A program made the translations under genes and the position numbers. A stretch of 64,000 bases of DNA, from contig NZ_CP146091.1 of assembly GCF_037023145.1 (NCBI RefSeq), positions 1,116,001 through 1,180,000 on the forward strand. Reading direction: 5' to 3'. A model generated the notes under the pieces. It saw only the letters and a program-made list of their open reading frames with translations. It made no database searches and was not told where the DNA came from. Below, piece by piece: positions 37,575 through 48,609 of this stretch. Each line of letters opens with the position of its first letter. Position 1 is the first letter of the stretch. Source of the stretch: Ralstonia sp. RRA (GTDB taxonomy: Bacteria; Pseudomonadota; Gammaproteobacteria; Burkholderiales; Burkholderiaceae).

Positions 37575-38045
37575 ATGGCAGAAGCAACGCTACCGTACCA
37601 GTTCTACTTCGATGACTTTGAAGTGGGGCGTACGCTGCAGATGGGCACCTACACCGTCACTGAAGAAGAGATTCTGACCTTCGCGCGGCAGTACGATCCG
37701 CAGCCGTTCCACATCGATGCGGAGGCCGCCAAGCACAGCATCTACGGCGGCATCATCTCCAGCGGCTGGATGACTTGCTCGATCATGATGCGGTTGATGG
37801 TGACGGGCTTTCTTGGCAAGGCAGCCAGCATGGGCTCGCCGGGCGTGGACGAAATCCGCTGGATGAAGCCCGTGTATCCGGGCGACACGCTGTCGGTGTC
37901 GAGCACGTGCATGGAGATCAAACCGTCGCAGTCGAAGCCGGATCGCGGCGTGGCGATCAACCGCTGGGAAGCACACAACCAGCGCGGCGAGCTGGTCTGC
38001 ACGGTAACGGGCATGGGCCTGTTCGGGCGACGTCCTGCCGCCTGA
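37575..38045 (+). CDS. MaoC family dehydratase
   Basis: A 156-residue hot-dog fold hydratase of the R-specific enoyl-CoA hydratase/MaoC type. The signature D-x3-FH-x-D appears as [20 protein letters not shown] with [12 protein letters not shown] after it. TGAGGAGAGACGAC supplies the ribosome site for ATG 37575. A second MaoC gene follows 39 bp downstream, giving tandem hydratase-like genes that would hydrate products of the upstream dehydrogenases. Confidence 0.9.
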   Translation: MAEATLPYQFYFDDFEVGRTLQMGTYTVTEEEILTFARQYDPQPFHIDAEAAKHSIYGGIISSGWMTCSIMMRLMVTGFLGKAASMGSPGVDEIRWMKPVYPGDTLSVSSTCMEIKPSQSKPDRGVAINRWEAHNQRGELVCTVTGMGLFGRRPAA

Positions 38046-38084
38046 TTGGAATCGCCATCACACAACAACAAGGAGACAACCCAG

Positions 38085-38564
38085 ATGCGCATCATTGAAT
38101 CGCTCGACGAGCTGCAAGGATTGATTGGTCAGGAAGTCGCGGTGAGCGATTGGACCGAGATCACACAGCAGCAGGTCAATCTGTTTGCCGAGGCGACGGG
38201 CGATCACCAGTGGATTCATGTGGATGTGGAGCGTGCCAAGCGCGAGTCGCCGTTTGGGGCACCGGTGGCGCACGGCTTCCTGACGCTTTCGCTGCTGCCG
38301 ATGCTGATGGCGAATGCGATCAGCATGCCGGACGTGAAGATGGGCGTGAACTACGGCCTGAACAAGGTCCGCTTTACAGCGCCGGTGCCGGTGGGCAGCC
38401 GCGTGCGCGCGCGCGTAACGCTGCTGGAGATGGAAGTGCTGCCACCGTTGCCGAATGCCCTCGCGTTGGCCGGTGCGCAACTGACCTGGGCGGTGACCAT
38501 CGAACGCGAAGGGCAGGAGCGCCCGGTTTGCGTGGCGGAATCGATCTCGCGACGCTATTCCTGA
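38085..38564 (+). CDS. MaoC family (R)-specific enoyl-CoA hydratase
   Basis: A 159-residue hot-dog hydratase. The catalytic Asp/His motif is FAEATGDHQWIHVDVERAK, followed by FGAPVAHGFLTLSLLPML, closer to PhaJ/NodN-like enzymes than the preceding paralogue. Start ATG 38085 has AAGGAGACAACC upstream. It closes the acyl-CoA unit; a strong terminator lies 22 bp after. Confidence 0.92.
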   Translation: MRIIESLDELQGLIGQEVAVSDWTEITQQQVNLFAEATGDHQWIHVDVERAKRESPFGAPVAHGFLTLSLLPMLMANAISMPDVKMGVNYGLNKVRFTAPVPVGSRVRARVTLLEMEVLPPLPNALALAGAQLTWAVTIEREGQERPVCVAESISRRYS

Positions 38565-38586
38565 GCGACTTTTCCATCTGTCTGAA

Positions 38587-38618
38587 GGGGCCGGCGCAAT
38601 GCCGGCCTTTTGTTTTTC
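38587..38618 (+). terminator. intrinsic terminator after MaoC genes
   Basis: GGCCGGC (38589-38595) with GCCGGCC (38601-38607), then TTTTGTTTTT. Confidence 0.92.
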
Positions 38619-38696
38619 TTGCTGCGATCTTCTTGCGTTTGGCTGGTTTTGTGCTTGTCTGCGCGTGCCCCATGCGTGCGCATCACCCGAGACCAA

Positions 38697-38735
38697 TGCG
38701 CGCAACTGGCGCGGATTTGGCACCGTTTTGGCGCG
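38697..38735 (+). promoter_or_regulatory. two tandem NtrC-like enhancer sites
   Basis: Site 1 (38697-38713, TGCGCG-N5-GGCGCG) and site 2 (38719-38735, GGCACC-N5-GGCGCG) resemble the NtrC consensus TGCACCA-N3-TGGTGCA at 9 and 10 of 14 positions. Their centres are 22 bp apart, two helical turns, and about 63 and 85 bp upstream of the predicted sigma-54 start. Confidence 0.5.
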
Positions 38736-38763
38736 GATTTCCCATCCGATGAGCGAAAAGTGA

Positions 38764-38779
38764 TGGCACGGTAGTTGCA
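38764..38779 (+). promoter_or_regulatory. sigma-54 promoter of the urt (and probably ure) cluster
   Basis: TGGCACGGTAGTTGCA matches the sigma-54 consensus TGGCAC-N5-TTGCW at every defined position, with GG and GC at the required spacing. The start would be near 38790, 41 bp before urtA. It implies nitrogen-limitation control through RpoN and NtrC. Confidence 0.85.
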
Positions 38780-38830
38780 CTTTTGGCTCCCGGGAGTCGT
38801 TCTCTCCACCAATAGACCCAAGGAGCCGCA

Positions 38831-40093
38831 ATGAAACGTCGTGCGCTGTTGAAGCTGTCAGCCGTTGGTGCTGCAGCACTGTTGTCCGTGTCGAATTTTG
38901 CGTTTGCTCAGGCAAAAGAGCCGATCAAGGTCGGCATCCTGCACTCGCTGTCGGGCACCATGGCCATCTCGGAAACGTCGCTGAAAGATGTGGCGCTGAT
39001 GACCGTCGACGAGATCAACAAGAGCGGCGGCGTGCTCGGCCGCAAGCTGGAGCCGGTGGTGGTGGATCCGGCCTCGAACTGGCCGCTGTTTGCCGAGAAG
39101 GCGCGCGGCCTGCTGACGCAGGACAAGGTGGCTGTCACGTTTGGCTGCTGGACGTCGGTGTCGCGCAAGTCGGTGCTGCCGGTGTATGAGGAACTGAACG
39201 GCCTGCTGTTCTATCCGGTGCAGTACGAAGGCGAAGAGATGTCGAAGAACGTCTTCTACACCGGTGCGGCCCCGAACCAGCAAGCCATTCCGGCGGTGGA
39301 GTACCTGATGAGCAAGGAGGGCGGCGGCGCCAAGCGCTTCTTCCTGCTGGGTACCGACTATGTGTATCCGCGCACGACCAACAAGATCCTGCGCGCGTTC
39401 CTGCACAGCAAGGGTGTGAAGGACAGCGACATCGAAGAGGTCTACACGCCGTTCGGCCACTCGGATTACCAGACCATCGTTGCCAACATCAAGAAGTTCT
39501 CGCAGGGCGGCAAGACGGCAGTGATCTCCACCATCAACGGCGATTCGAACGTGCCGTTCTACAAGGAACTCGGCAACGCCGGCCTGAAGGCCAAGGACGT
39601 GCCGGTGGTGGCGTTCTCGGTGGGTGAGGAAGAACTGCGCGGCATCGACACCAAGCCGCTGGCCGGCCAGCTTGCCGCATGGAACTACTTCATGTCCGTC
39701 AAGAACCCCGTCAACGACGACTTCAAGAAGAAGTGGGCCGCATGGGTCAAGGCCAACAACCTGCCGGGCGGCGACAAGCGCGTCACCAACGACCCGATGG
39801 AAGCCACCTACGTCGGCATCATGATGTGGAAGCAAGCCGTCGAGAAGGCCGGCACCACCGACGTGGACAAGGTGCGCCAGGCGATGTACGGCCAGCAGTT
39901 CAAGGCGCCGTCGGGCTTTACGCTGGTGATGAACAACAACCATCACCTCAGCAAGCCTGTGATGATCGGCGAGGTGCGCGGCGATGGTCAGTTCAACGTC
40001 GTGTGGAAGACGCCAACGGTGATCCGCGCCAAGCCGTGGAGCCCGTACATTCCGGGCAACGAAGGCAAGCCTGACATGGTTGCAAGCAAGTGA
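38831..40093 (+). CDS. urtA: urea ABC transporter substrate-binding protein
   Basis: A periplasmic urea receptor, 420 residues. A signal peptide (about 1-27, ALLKLSAVGAAALLSVSNFAFAQ) precedes KEPIKVGILHSLSGTMAISE. UrtA-specific stretches include TFGCWTSVSRKSVLPVYEE, LLFYPVQYEGEEMSKNVFYTGAAPNQQ and INGDSNVPFYKELGNAG. AAGGAGCCGCA precedes the ATG. First gene of urtABCDE behind the sigma-54 promoter and immediately upstream of urease. Confidence 0.96.
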   Translation: MKRRALLKLSAVGAAALLSVSNFAFAQAKEPIKVGILHSLSGTMAISETSLKDVALMTVDEINKSGGVLGRKLEPVVVDPASNWPLFAEKARGLLTQDKVAVTFGCWTSVSRKSVLPVYEELNGLLFYPVQYEGEEMSKNVFYTGAAPNQQAIPAVEYLMSKEGGGAKRFFLLGTDYVYPRTTNKILRAFLHSKGVKDSDIEEVYTPFGHSDYQTIVANIKKFSQGGKTAVISTINGDSNVPFYKELGNAGLKAKDVPVVAFSVGEEELRGIDTKPLAGQLAAWNYFMSVKNPVNDDFKKKWAAWVKANNLPGGDKRVTNDPMEATYVGIMMWKQAVEKAGTTDVDKVRQAMYGQQFKAPSGFTLVMNNNHHLSKPVMIGEVRGDGQFNVVWKTPTVIRAKPWSPYIPGNEGKPDMVASK

Positions 40094-40201
40094 TGTGATC
40101 AGGCAGATCGGTTGCGCATGATGTTGTAGCCGGTCTTTCGAATGACGCTGTACGACGTGGCCCCTGCTCGGTATCTGCGGGGTGCCACGCATCGGATTGC
40201 C

Positions 40202-41833
40202 ATGATGCGTTTGTCTCGCTGGTTGTCTCATTCTCTTGCCGCACTGCTGTGCGCGCTGTGCCTGGCCGCCGTGCCTGCTGCCGCTTCGTGGGCCGCAGGG
40301 CAACCGCTGACCCAGGCTGACCTCAAGCCCCTGGCCGAAGACGACTTCGATGCCAAGGTGAAGACGCTCAACGCATTGGCTGCCGCGCCTGCCGAACAGG
40401 CCGGCCCCATCCTGCAGGCGCTGCAGAACGATGCGCTGTTCTTCGCACCCGCCGCCGGCATGGTGCGCCAGGATGGTGAGCGCTATCTGGACGCGATCTC
40501 GGGCCAACCCGTCACCGTCAAGGCCGAAGACCTGCAATCCCTCACACTGAACAACGCGCTGCGCTCGCAAGTGGAAAGCGCGGCGAGCAGCTTTGTGCTG
40601 CAATCGCCGGACCGCGCTGTGCGTGCGCAGGCGGTGGATACGTTACTGGCGCATCCGGAGACGGCCTCGCGCCCGATCGTCGATGCCGCACGCAAGCATG
40701 AGACCGATGCCGCCTTGCGCGCCAAGCTCGATTTGCTGTGGGCCAACCTCGCGCTCGACGACGGCACGCATGCCGAAAAGCTCGAAGCGCTCAAGCTGCT
40801 GGCCAACGACACCGACCCGCAAACGCGCCAGCGCCTGCTGCCGCTGCTTGCCAAGGACAGCGGCGCCGATGACGAACTGCGCACCGCTGCACAACAGGCA
40901 CTCGATAGCCTGTCTGCGCAACAACGCAAGACCGAACTGGTGGGCAACCTATTCGCAGGCCTCAGCCTGGGCTCGGTGCTGCTGCTGGCTGCCCTGGGGC
41001 TGGCCATCACCTACGGCCTGATCGGCGTCATCAACATGGCGCACGGCGAGTTTCTGATGATCGGCGCATATGCCACGTACGTGGTGCAAACGATTTTCCG
41101 CTCCCACTTCCCGAACGCGTTCGACTGGTATCTGCCTGCAGCATTGCCTGCAGCCTTTCTGGCGGCCGCAGTCGTCGGCTTTGCGCTGGAGCGGCTGGTG
41201 CTGCGCCACCTGTACGGCCGCCCGTTGGAAACGCTGCTCGCCACGTTCGGGATCAGCCTGCTGCTGATGCAGGCCGTACGCTCGATTTTCGGTGCACAGA
41301 ACGTAGAGGTGGCCAACCCGAGCTGGATGAGCGGTGGTATCGCGCTGTATCCGGGGTTGATCCTGCCGTACAACCGGCTGGTGATCCTGGTGTTTGCGCT
41401 GGCGGTAGTGGCGATTGCGTGGGCGGTGCTCAACCGCACGCGTCTCGGCCTGTTCGTACGCGCCACGACGCAGAACCGCACGATGGCCGCCTGCGTGGGC
41501 GTGCGTACGTGGAAGGTCGACAGCTACGCCTTCGCCTTCGGTGCAGGCATTGCTGGGCTGGGCGGCTGCGCGCTTTCGCAAATCGGCAACGTCGGGCCGG
41601 ACCTCGGCCAGAGCTACATCATCGATTCGTTCATGGCCGTGGTGCTGGGTGGGGTGGGGCAGTTGGCCGGCACCATCATCGGTGCGTTTGGGCTGGGGCT
41701 CATCAACAAGTTCATCGAGCCGTTCTACGGCGCGGTGCTGGCGAAGATCATCGTGCTGGTGCTGATCGTGCTGTTCATCCAGAAGCGTCCGCAGGGCCTG
41801 TTCGCCCTCAAGGGCCGCAGCGCGGAGGCCTGA
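40202..41833 (+). CDS. urtB: urea ABC transporter permease UrtB
   Basis: A membrane permease of 543 residues. A signal-like start (MMRLSRWLSHSLAALLCALCLAAVPAAA) leads into an extracytoplasmic helical domain of about 220 residues. The LivH-type permease begins near residue 249 (FAGLSLGSVLLLAALGLAITYGLIGVINMAHGEFLMIGAYATY). The N-terminal domain is a known trait of UrtB and is absent from LivH. ATG 40202 is preferred over 40142 because it directly precedes the signal sequence. Confidence 0.93.
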   Translation: MMRLSRWLSHSLAALLCALCLAAVPAAASWAAGQPLTQADLKPLAEDDFDAKVKTLNALAAAPAEQAGPILQALQNDALFFAPAAGMVRQDGERYLDAISGQPVTVKAEDLQSLTLNNALRSQVESAASSFVLQSPDRAVRAQAVDTLLAHPETASRPIVDAARKHETDAALRAKLDLLWANLALDDGTHAEKLEALKLLANDTDPQTRQRLLPLLAKDSGADDELRTAAQQALDSLSAQQRKTELVGNLFAGLSLGSVLLLAALGLAITYGLIGVINMAHGEFLMIGAYATYVVQTIFRSHFPNAFDWYLPAALPAAFLAAAVVGFALERLVLRHLYGRPLETLLATFGISLLLMQAVRSIFGAQNVEVANPSWMSGGIALYPGLILPYNRLVILVFALAVVAIAWAVLNRTRLGLFVRATTQNRTMAACVGVRTWKVDSYAFAFGAGIAGLGGCALSQIGNVGPDLGQSYIIDSFMAVVLGGVGQLAGTIIGAFGLGLINKFIEPFYGAVLAKIIVLVLIVLFIQKRPQGLFALKGRSAEA

Positions 41834-41834
41834 T

Positions 41835-43015
41835 ATGACGACGACTCAATTCAAACTCGATATTCCGGCGCGCATGCCGTTGCTGTCGCGGCGCGGGTGG
41901 TCTGCGCTGGTGCTGGTGTCGCTCATCGTCTGCATCGGGGCGCCGGTGTGTGCACTGCTGGTGCCGGAGGGCAGCCCGCTGCATCTGTCGGCGTATGCGC
42001 TCACGTTGATCGGCAAGATCATGTGCTACGCGTTGGCTGCGCTGGCGCTCGACTTGGTGTGGGGCTACTGCGGCATTTTGAGCCTCGGCCACGGCGTGTT
42101 CTTCGCGCTGGGCGGCTATGCGATGGGCATGTACCTGATGCGCTCCATCGGCCGCGAAGGCGTGTACAAAAGCGACCTGCCGGATTTCATGGTCTTCCTC
42201 GACTGGAAGGAGTTGCCCTGGTTCTGGCACGGCACCGAGCACTTCGCGTGGGCCATGCTGCTGGTGATTCTGGTGCCCGGTGTGCTCGCGTGGCTGTTCG
42301 GCTTCTTCGCCTTCCGCTCGCGTGTGAAGGGCGTTTACCTGTCGATCATCACGCAAGCGATGACGTACGCGGCCATGCTGCTGTTCTTCCGCAACGAAAC
42401 GGGCTTTGGCGGCAACAACGGCTTTACAGACTTCAAGCGCATTCTCGGCTTCCCGATCTCGGCATTGCCGACGCGCACGGTGCTGTTTGTCGCCACGTTC
42501 ATCGCACTGGTGCTCGCCTTCATTGCCTGCCGGGCTATCGTCACCTCCAAGTTCGGCCGCGTCGTCACCGCCATCCGCGATGCCGAGGCGCGCGTGATGT
42601 TCTCCGGCTACAACCCGCTCGGCTACAAGCTGTTCGTGTGGACGTTCTCGGCGGTGTTGTGCGGGATTGCGGGCGCGCTGTACGTGCCGCAGGTCGGCAT
42701 CATCAACCCGGGTGAGATGTCGCCGGGCAATTCGATCGAAATGGCGGTGTGGGTGGCTGTGGGCGGACGTGGCACGTTGATTGGCCCGATCATCGGCGCG
42801 TTCCTTGTCAACGGCGCCAAGACGTTGCTCACGGCGTGGGTGCCGGAGTACTGGCTGTTCGTGCTCGGTGCGATTTTTGTGCTGGTGACGCTGTATCTGC
42901 CGAACGGCGTGCTGGGGGTGTTGGGCAAGCTGCGTATGCAGAAGCGCGCGCCTGCACAAGGCAAGGCACCTGAAGCCAAGGCGGCCACTGCCGCACCGCC
43001 CGCCGGAGACCACGC

Positions 43016-43019
<4 letters not shown>
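41835..43019 (+). CDS. urtC: urea ABC transporter permease UrtC
   Basis: A second, LivM-type permease subunit of 394 residues with about ten membrane segments. It has the family stretch ALALDLVWGYCGILSLGHGVFFALGGYAMGMYLM and YKLFVWTFSAVLCGIAGALYVPQVGIINPGEMSP. It starts one base after the urtB stop and overlaps urtD by ATGA. The C-terminal 30 residues are Ala/Lys-rich and cytoplasmic. Confidence 0.94.
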
Positions 43020-43867
<848 letters not shown>

Positions 43868-43868
43868 C

Positions 43869-44561
43869 ATGCTGACCATTGCTCAACTGAACCAGTTCTA
43901 CGGCGGCAGCCACATCCTGCGCAATGTCAGCTTCGAGGTGCCGGCAGGCAAGCTGACCACGCTGCTCGGCCGCAACGGCGTCGGCAAGACGACGCTGCTC
44001 AAGTGCCTGATGGGCGTCGTTCCCACCGCCAGCGGCGCGATCGATTGGGAAGGGCATGCTATCCAGAAGCTGCCCGCGTACGAGCGTGTTTCGCAGGGCC
44101 TCGCCTATGTGCCGCAGGGCCGCGAGATCTTTCCGCGCCTGACGGTAGAAGAGAACCTGCTGATCGGGGCCGCCGCCAAGCGTGCGCCATCCAAGGTGCC
44201 CGATTCGATTTACGAGCTGTTCCCGGTGCTCAAGGAGATGAAGGGGCGGCGCGGGGGCGATCTCTCCGGCGGGCAGCAGCAGCAACTGGCCATCGGTCGC
44301 GCGTTGATGAGCGAGCCGCGCCTGCTGATCCTGGACGAGCCGACCGAGGGCATCCAGCCGTCGATCATTCAGGAGATTGGCCGCACACTGCGCCGGCTGG
44401 TGGATGAATTCGGCATGTCGGTGCTGCTGGTCGAGCAGTACTACGACTTCGCCCGCAGCATTGCCGATCGCTACGTCGTCATGAGCCGCGGCGAGGTGAT
44501 CGCCCAGGGCGATGGCGCCAACATGGAAGCCGATGGCGTACGTGATCTGGTCGCTGTTTGA
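43869..44561 (+). CDS. urtE: urea ABC transporter ATP-binding protein UrtE
   Basis: A LivF-type ATPase of 230 residues. Walker A is GRNGVGKTT (34-42), the signature is LSGGQQQQLAIGRALM, and Walker B is LLILDEPTEGIQPS. It starts one base after urtD. The gap to ureD is 90 bp with no terminator, consistent with transcription on into urease. Confidence 0.95.
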   Translation: MLTIAQLNQFYGGSHILRNVSFEVPAGKLTTLLGRNGVGKTTLLKCLMGVVPTASGAIDWEGHAIQKLPAYERVSQGLAYVPQGREIFPRLTVEENLLIGAAAKRAPSKVPDSIYELFPVLKEMKGRRGGDLSGGQQQQLAIGRALMSEPRLLILDEPTEGIQPSIIQEIGRTLRRLVDEFGMSVLLVEQYYDFARSIADRYVVMSRGEVIAQGDGANMEADGVRDLVAV

Positions 44562-44651
44562 CGCACAGGTGTCTTGCAGAAAAAGTCGAGTGCGAAACCT
44601 GCGGCATCTGGCTATGATGGGAAAAATCCGAGCTGCAGTGCAGCACCACTG

Positions 44652-45539
44652 ATGCGCCATCCCGATTTTCCTGTTCCGCCGCAGACCGATTCTTTCGCGT
44701 CCTGGGAAGCCTCCCTGCGGCTGGCGTTTGCGCGCCGGGGGGGACGGACCGTGCTGGCCGAGTGCCGCCATCGTGGACCGCTGCGTGTGCAGAAGGCGTT
44801 GTACCCGGAAGGCGAGGGTGTGTGCCATGTGGTCATGCTGCACCCGCCAGCAGGTATTGCCGGCGGCGATGTGCTCGACATCGACGTCGAACTGGGCACC
44901 GATGCGCATGCCGTGCTGACCACGCCCGGCGCAACCAAGTGGTACAAGTCGCTCGGCCGTACGGCCACGCAGCGGGTTGCCATCCGTGCGGAAGCCGGGG
45001 CGCGGCTCGACTGGCTGCCGCAAGAGAACATCGTCTTCAACCAAGCGTGCCCGGTCATCGACCTGACGCTGGACTTGGCCCCTGGCGCCACCGCCATTGG
45101 CTGGGATACCACCATGCTCGGCCGTCACGCCGCCGGCGAGTCGTGGGCCGAAGGTCGCATCGCCATGCATACGGCATTGCGCTGCAACGGCCGGCCGCTG
45201 TGGATCGAGTCGGCCGCATTCGACGCGCAATCGCCCGTGTTGAACACGACGACGGGCATGGCGGGTTTCCATGTCGTCGGCACACTCTGGGCGGTAGGCG
45301 AGGGCGCCACCGAAGCCCTGGCCGAAGCGATGGCCGAACACCTGCCGTACAACGACACCCTGCGTGCTGGCGTGACGTGTCTCACTCAGGATGTGCCTGG
45401 ATTGCCAAACGTTTTGCTGCTGCGCGTGCTCGCACAGCGGCCCGAAGATGCACGTGCGTTGCTGTCACAGACATGGCTGACGCTGCGCGAACCGATGCAC
45501 GGCGTGGCGGGCCGTCCGCTGCGCTTGTGGGCGACGTAA
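44652..45539 (+). CDS. ureD: urease accessory protein UreD
   Basis: A scaffold for urease nickel-site maturation, forming a UreDFG complex on the apoenzyme. 295 residues. Core motifs: FARRGGRTVLAECRHRGPLRVQKALYPEG, VVMLHPPAGIAGGDVLDIDVE and TTPGATKWYKS. ATG 44652 is chosen because upstream in-frame sequence (from 44574) is not conserved-looking. First of the ure genes; ureA follows after 51 bp. Confidence 0.93.
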   Translation: MRHPDFPVPPQTDSFASWEASLRLAFARRGGRTVLAECRHRGPLRVQKALYPEGEGVCHVVMLHPPAGIAGGDVLDIDVELGTDAHAVLTTPGATKWYKSLGRTATQRVAIRAEAGARLDWLPQENIVFNQACPVIDLTLDLAPGATAIGWDTTMLGRHAAGESWAEGRIAMHTALRCNGRPLWIESAAFDAQSPVLNTTTGMAGFHVVGTLWAVGEGATEALAEAMAEHLPYNDTLRAGVTCLTQDVPGLPNVLLLRVLAQRPEDARALLSQTWLTLREPMHGVAGRPLRLWAT

Positions 45540-45590
45540 GCCTGCTCGCCCGATTGAACTTCCAAAGAACCTCACCGAAGAGAGCCCCTC

Positions 45591-45893
45591 GTGGAACTGA
45601 CCCCGCGCGAAAAAGACAAGCTGCTGATCTTCACCGCTGCCTTGCTGGCCGAGCGCCGCAAAGGCCGCGGCCTCAAGCTCAACTACCCGGAAGCCGTCGC
45701 CTTCATCAGCGCCGCGATCATGGAAGGTGCGCGCGATGGCCGCACGGTGGCCGAGTTGATGCACTACGGCACCACGTTGCTCTCACGTGAAGACGTGATG
45801 GACGGCGTGGCCGAGATGATTCCCGATATCCAAGTCGAAGCCACATTCCCGGACGGTACCAAGCTGGTTACCGTCCATCACCCGATTGTTTGA
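45591..45893 (+). CDS. ureA: urease subunit gamma
   Basis: The small structural urease subunit of 100 residues, the usual length: [35 protein letters not shown] and the C-terminal [18 protein letters not shown]. The start is GTG 45591. It is separated from ureB by the ureJ gene. Confidence 0.97.
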   Translation: MELTPREKDKLLIFTAALLAERRKGRGLKLNYPEAVAFISAAIMEGARDGRTVAELMHYGTTLLSREDVMDGVAEMIPDIQVEATFPDGTKLVTVHHPIV

Positions 45894-45919
45894 ACGCCAA
45901 TCACAGAACGAGTCCTGCC

Positions 45920-46537
45920 ATGACGCACACCCTGTCTCGCTTCGTCCGGCCCACTGCGGCTATTGCGCTTACGCTGGGCGCTTCCATTGCCTTCGCGCAC
46001 CCGGGGCATCCGGGCCATACCGCCGAGGGCAGCCTGCTCGCCGGTTTCCTGCATCCGTTGACCGGCGCCGACCACCTGCTGGCAATGGTGGCCGTGGGCG
46101 TGTGGAGTGCACTGGCCTCGCGTTCGGTTCGTGATGCGCTGTGGGCGCCGATTGCCTTCGTCTCGCTGATGGTCATCGGTGCACTGCTCGGCGCAGGCGG
46201 TGTGGCGTTGCCGATGGCCGAGCCGATGATCGCCGCATCGCTGCTGGTGTTCGGCCTGCTGATTGCCGCGCGCGCACAACTGCCGACATGGGGTGGCGCG
46301 CTCCTGTGCGGCGCGTTTGCACTGTTCCACGGCTATGCGCACGGCACGGAATTCCCGGCTGGCGCACAGGCCATGTTCCCGTACTTCGTTGGCGGCTTTG
46401 CCGTAGCGACGGCGCTGCTGCATACCGCCGGTATCGGCGCAGGGTTTGCGCTCAAGCCGCGCCTGGCTTGGCTGGCGCGTCTGTCGGGTGTGGGCGTGGC
46501 GCTGTACGGCGCGGGCCTGCTGGCTGCGGCCGTCTGA
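45920..46537 (+). CDS. ureJ: HupE/UreJ family protein, probable nickel permease
   Basis: A 205-residue membrane protein. A signal-like start (about 1-25, ending ASIAFAHPGHPGH) is followed by HPLTGADHLLAMVAVGVWSA, the His/Asp metal motif of HupE/UreJ nickel transporters, and further helices with AHGTEFPAG. It is placed inside the urease structural genes, between ureA and ureB. It probably supplies Ni2+ for urease assembly. The start could be TTG 45890, but ATG 45920 begins the signal region. Confidence 0.9.
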   Translation: MTHTLSRFVRPTAAIALTLGASIAFAHPGHPGHTAEGSLLAGFLHPLTGADHLLAMVAVGVWSALASRSVRDALWAPIAFVSLMVIGALLGAGGVALPMAEPMIAASLLVFGLLIAARAQLPTWGGALLCGAFALFHGYAHGTEFPAGAQAMFPYFVGGFAVATALLHTAGIGAGFALKPRLAWLARLSGVGVALYGAGLLAAAV

Positions 46538-46549
46538 GCGAGGCACACC

Positions 46550-46855
46550 ATGATCCCCGGTGAACTCCTGCCGCAAGACGGCGAACTCGAATTGAACGTG
46601 GGCCGGCCCACGCTGACGGTGACGGTGGCCAACACCGGTGACCGCCCCGTGCAGATCGGCTCGCACTACCACTTCTATGAAGTCAACGACGCGCTGCGCT
46701 TTGACCGCGATGCCACACGTGGCTACCGGCTGAACATCGCTGCTGGCACTGCCGTGCGCTTCGAGCCGGGGCAGGAACGCACGGTCGAACTCGTGGCGCT
46801 GGCTGGCGACCGCGTGGTCTACGGCTTTGCGGGCCGTGTGATGGGCAAGCTGTAA
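46550..46855 (+). CDS. ureB: urease subunit beta
   Basis: A 101-residue structural subunit: [42 protein letters not shown] and GRVMGKL at the end, all typical. 12 bp after ureJ and 22 bp before ureC. Confidence 0.97.
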   Translation: MIPGELLPQDGELELNVGRPTLTVTVANTGDRPVQIGSHYHFYEVNDALRFDRDATRGYRLNIAAGTAVRFEPGQERTVELVALAGDRVVYGFAGRVMGKL

Positions 46856-46877
46856 AGCTGACGCAGAAGGAACGGAC

Positions 46878-48596
46878 ATGACACTCAAGATCAACCGCCG
46901 CGCCTATGCGGAAATGTTCGGCCCCACCACAGGGGATCGCCTCCGCCTGGCCGACACCGACCTCATCGTCGAAGTCGAACGCGACTTCACCGTCTACGGC
47001 GAGGAAGTCAAATTCGGCGGCGGCAAGGTCATCCGCGACGGCATGGGCCAGAGCCAGCGCGAATCGAAGGACTGCGCCGACACCGTCATCACCAACGCGC
47101 TGATCATCGACCACTGGGGCATCGTCAAAGCCGACATCGGTTTGAAGAACGGCCGCATCGCAGCGATCGGCAAGGCAGGCAACCCGGACATCCAGCCCGG
47201 CGTGACCATCGTCATCGGGCCGGGCACCGAGATCATCGCGGGCGAGGGCATGATCGTCACCGCAGGCGGCGTCGACACGCACATCCACTTCATCTGCCCG
47301 CAGCAGATTGACGAAGCGCTCAACAGCGGTGTGACGACGATGATTGGCGGCGGTACAGGGCCGGCCACCGGCACCTACGCCACCACGTGCACATCCGGCC
47401 CGTGGTACATGCAGCGCATGCTGCAGGCCGCCGATGCCTACCCGATGAACATCGGCTTCCTGGGCAAGGGCAACGGCAGTCTGCCGGGTGCGCTGCGCGA
47501 GCAGGTCGACGCCGGCGCGATCGGCCTGAAGCTGCACGAAGACTGGGGCTCTACGCCCGCCGCCATCGACTGCTGCCTGGGCGTGGCCGAGGATACCGAC
47601 ACGCAGGTCGCCATCCACACCGATACGTTGAACGAATCGGGCTTTGTGGAGGCCACCGTTGCGGCGTTCAAGGGCCGCACGATCCACACGTATCACACCG
47701 AAGGCGCGGGCGGCGGGCATGCGCCCGACATCATCCGCGTGTGCGGCGAGTCGAACGTGCTGCCGTCGTCGACGAACCCAACGCGGCCGTTCACCGTCAA
47801 CACGCTGGACGAGCACCTCGACATGCTGATGGTGTGTCATCACCTCGACGCGTCCATTGCCGAAGACATCGCCTTTGCCGAGAGCCGCATCCGCCGCGAA
47901 ACGATCGCTGCCGAAGATATCCTGCACGACCTGGGCGCGTTCTCGATGATCTCCAGCGACTCGCAGGCCATGGGCCGCGTCGGCGAAGTCGTGCTGCGTA
48001 CCTGGCAGACCGCGCACAAGATGAAGGTGCAGCGCGGCAAGCTGGCAGGGGACCCGAACGATGCGCGTGGTGGGCACGATAACTTCCGCGTGAAGCGCTA
48101 CGTGGCGAAGTACACGATCAACCCGGCGCTCACGCACGGCATTGCGCACGAAGTCGGCTCCGTTGAAGTCGGCAAGTGGGCGGACTTGGTGCTGTGGAAG
48201 CCCGCGTTCTTTGGCGTGAAGCCCAGCTTGATCTTGAAGGGCGGCATGATTGCCTCGGCGGCGATGGGTGATGCCAATGCGTCGATCCCCACGCCGCAGC
48301 CTGTTCACTATCGGCCGATGTTTGGATCGGCAGGTGGGGCGCTGGGGCGCACGTCGTTGAGCTTCCTGTCGCAATCGGCTGCTGCTGCCGGTGTGGCGGA
48401 AAGCTATGGCCTTGCCAAGACCACGGCGGTGGTCAAGGGCACGCGCAGCGTTACCAAGGCGGACATGATTCATAACGACTGGCAGCCTGACATCAGCGTG
48501 GATCCGGAGACTTATCAGGTGGTAGCGGATGGGATGGTGCTGACTTGCGAGCCGGCTGAGGTGTTGCCGATGGCGCAGCGGTATTTTTTGTTTTAG
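46878..48596 (+). CDS. ureC: urease subunit alpha (catalytic)
   Basis: Hydrolyses urea to ammonia and carbamate with a bi-nickel centre. 572 residues. Nickel ligands His135 and His137 are in DTHIHF; the carbamylated Lys218 is in [12 protein letters not shown]; the flap Cys320 and His321 are in MVCHHLD. All key residues are in place. AAGGAACGGAC precedes the ATG. A 637-bp gap occupied by a palindromic element separates it from ureE. Confidence 0.98.
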   Translation: MTLKINRRAYAEMFGPTTGDRLRLADTDLIVEVERDFTVYGEEVKFGGGKVIRDGMGQSQRESKDCADTVITNALIIDHWGIVKADIGLKNGRIAAIGKAGNPDIQPGVTIVIGPGTEIIAGEGMIVTAGGVDTHIHFICPQQIDEALNSGVTTMIGGGTGPATGTYATTCTSGPWYMQRMLQAADAYPMNIGFLGKGNGSLPGALREQVDAGAIGLKLHEDWGSTPAAIDCCLGVAEDTDTQVAIHTDTLNESGFVEATVAAFKGRTIHTYHTEGAGGGHAPDIIRVCGESNVLPSSTNPTRPFTVNTLDEHLDMLMVCHHLDASIAEDIAFAESRIRRETIAAEDILHDLGAFSMISSDSQAMGRVGEVVLRTWQTAHKMKVQRGKLAGDPNDARGGHDNFRVKRYVAKYTINPALTHGIAHEVGSVEVGKWADLVLWKPAFFGVKPSLILKGGMIASAAMGDANASIPTPQPVHYRPMFGSAGGALGRTSLSFLSQSAAAAGVAESYGLAKTTAVVKGTRSVTKADMIHNDWQPDISVDPETYQVVADGMVLTCEPAEVLPMAQRYFLF

Positions 48597-48609
48597 GTTT
48601 GGGGGTGGG

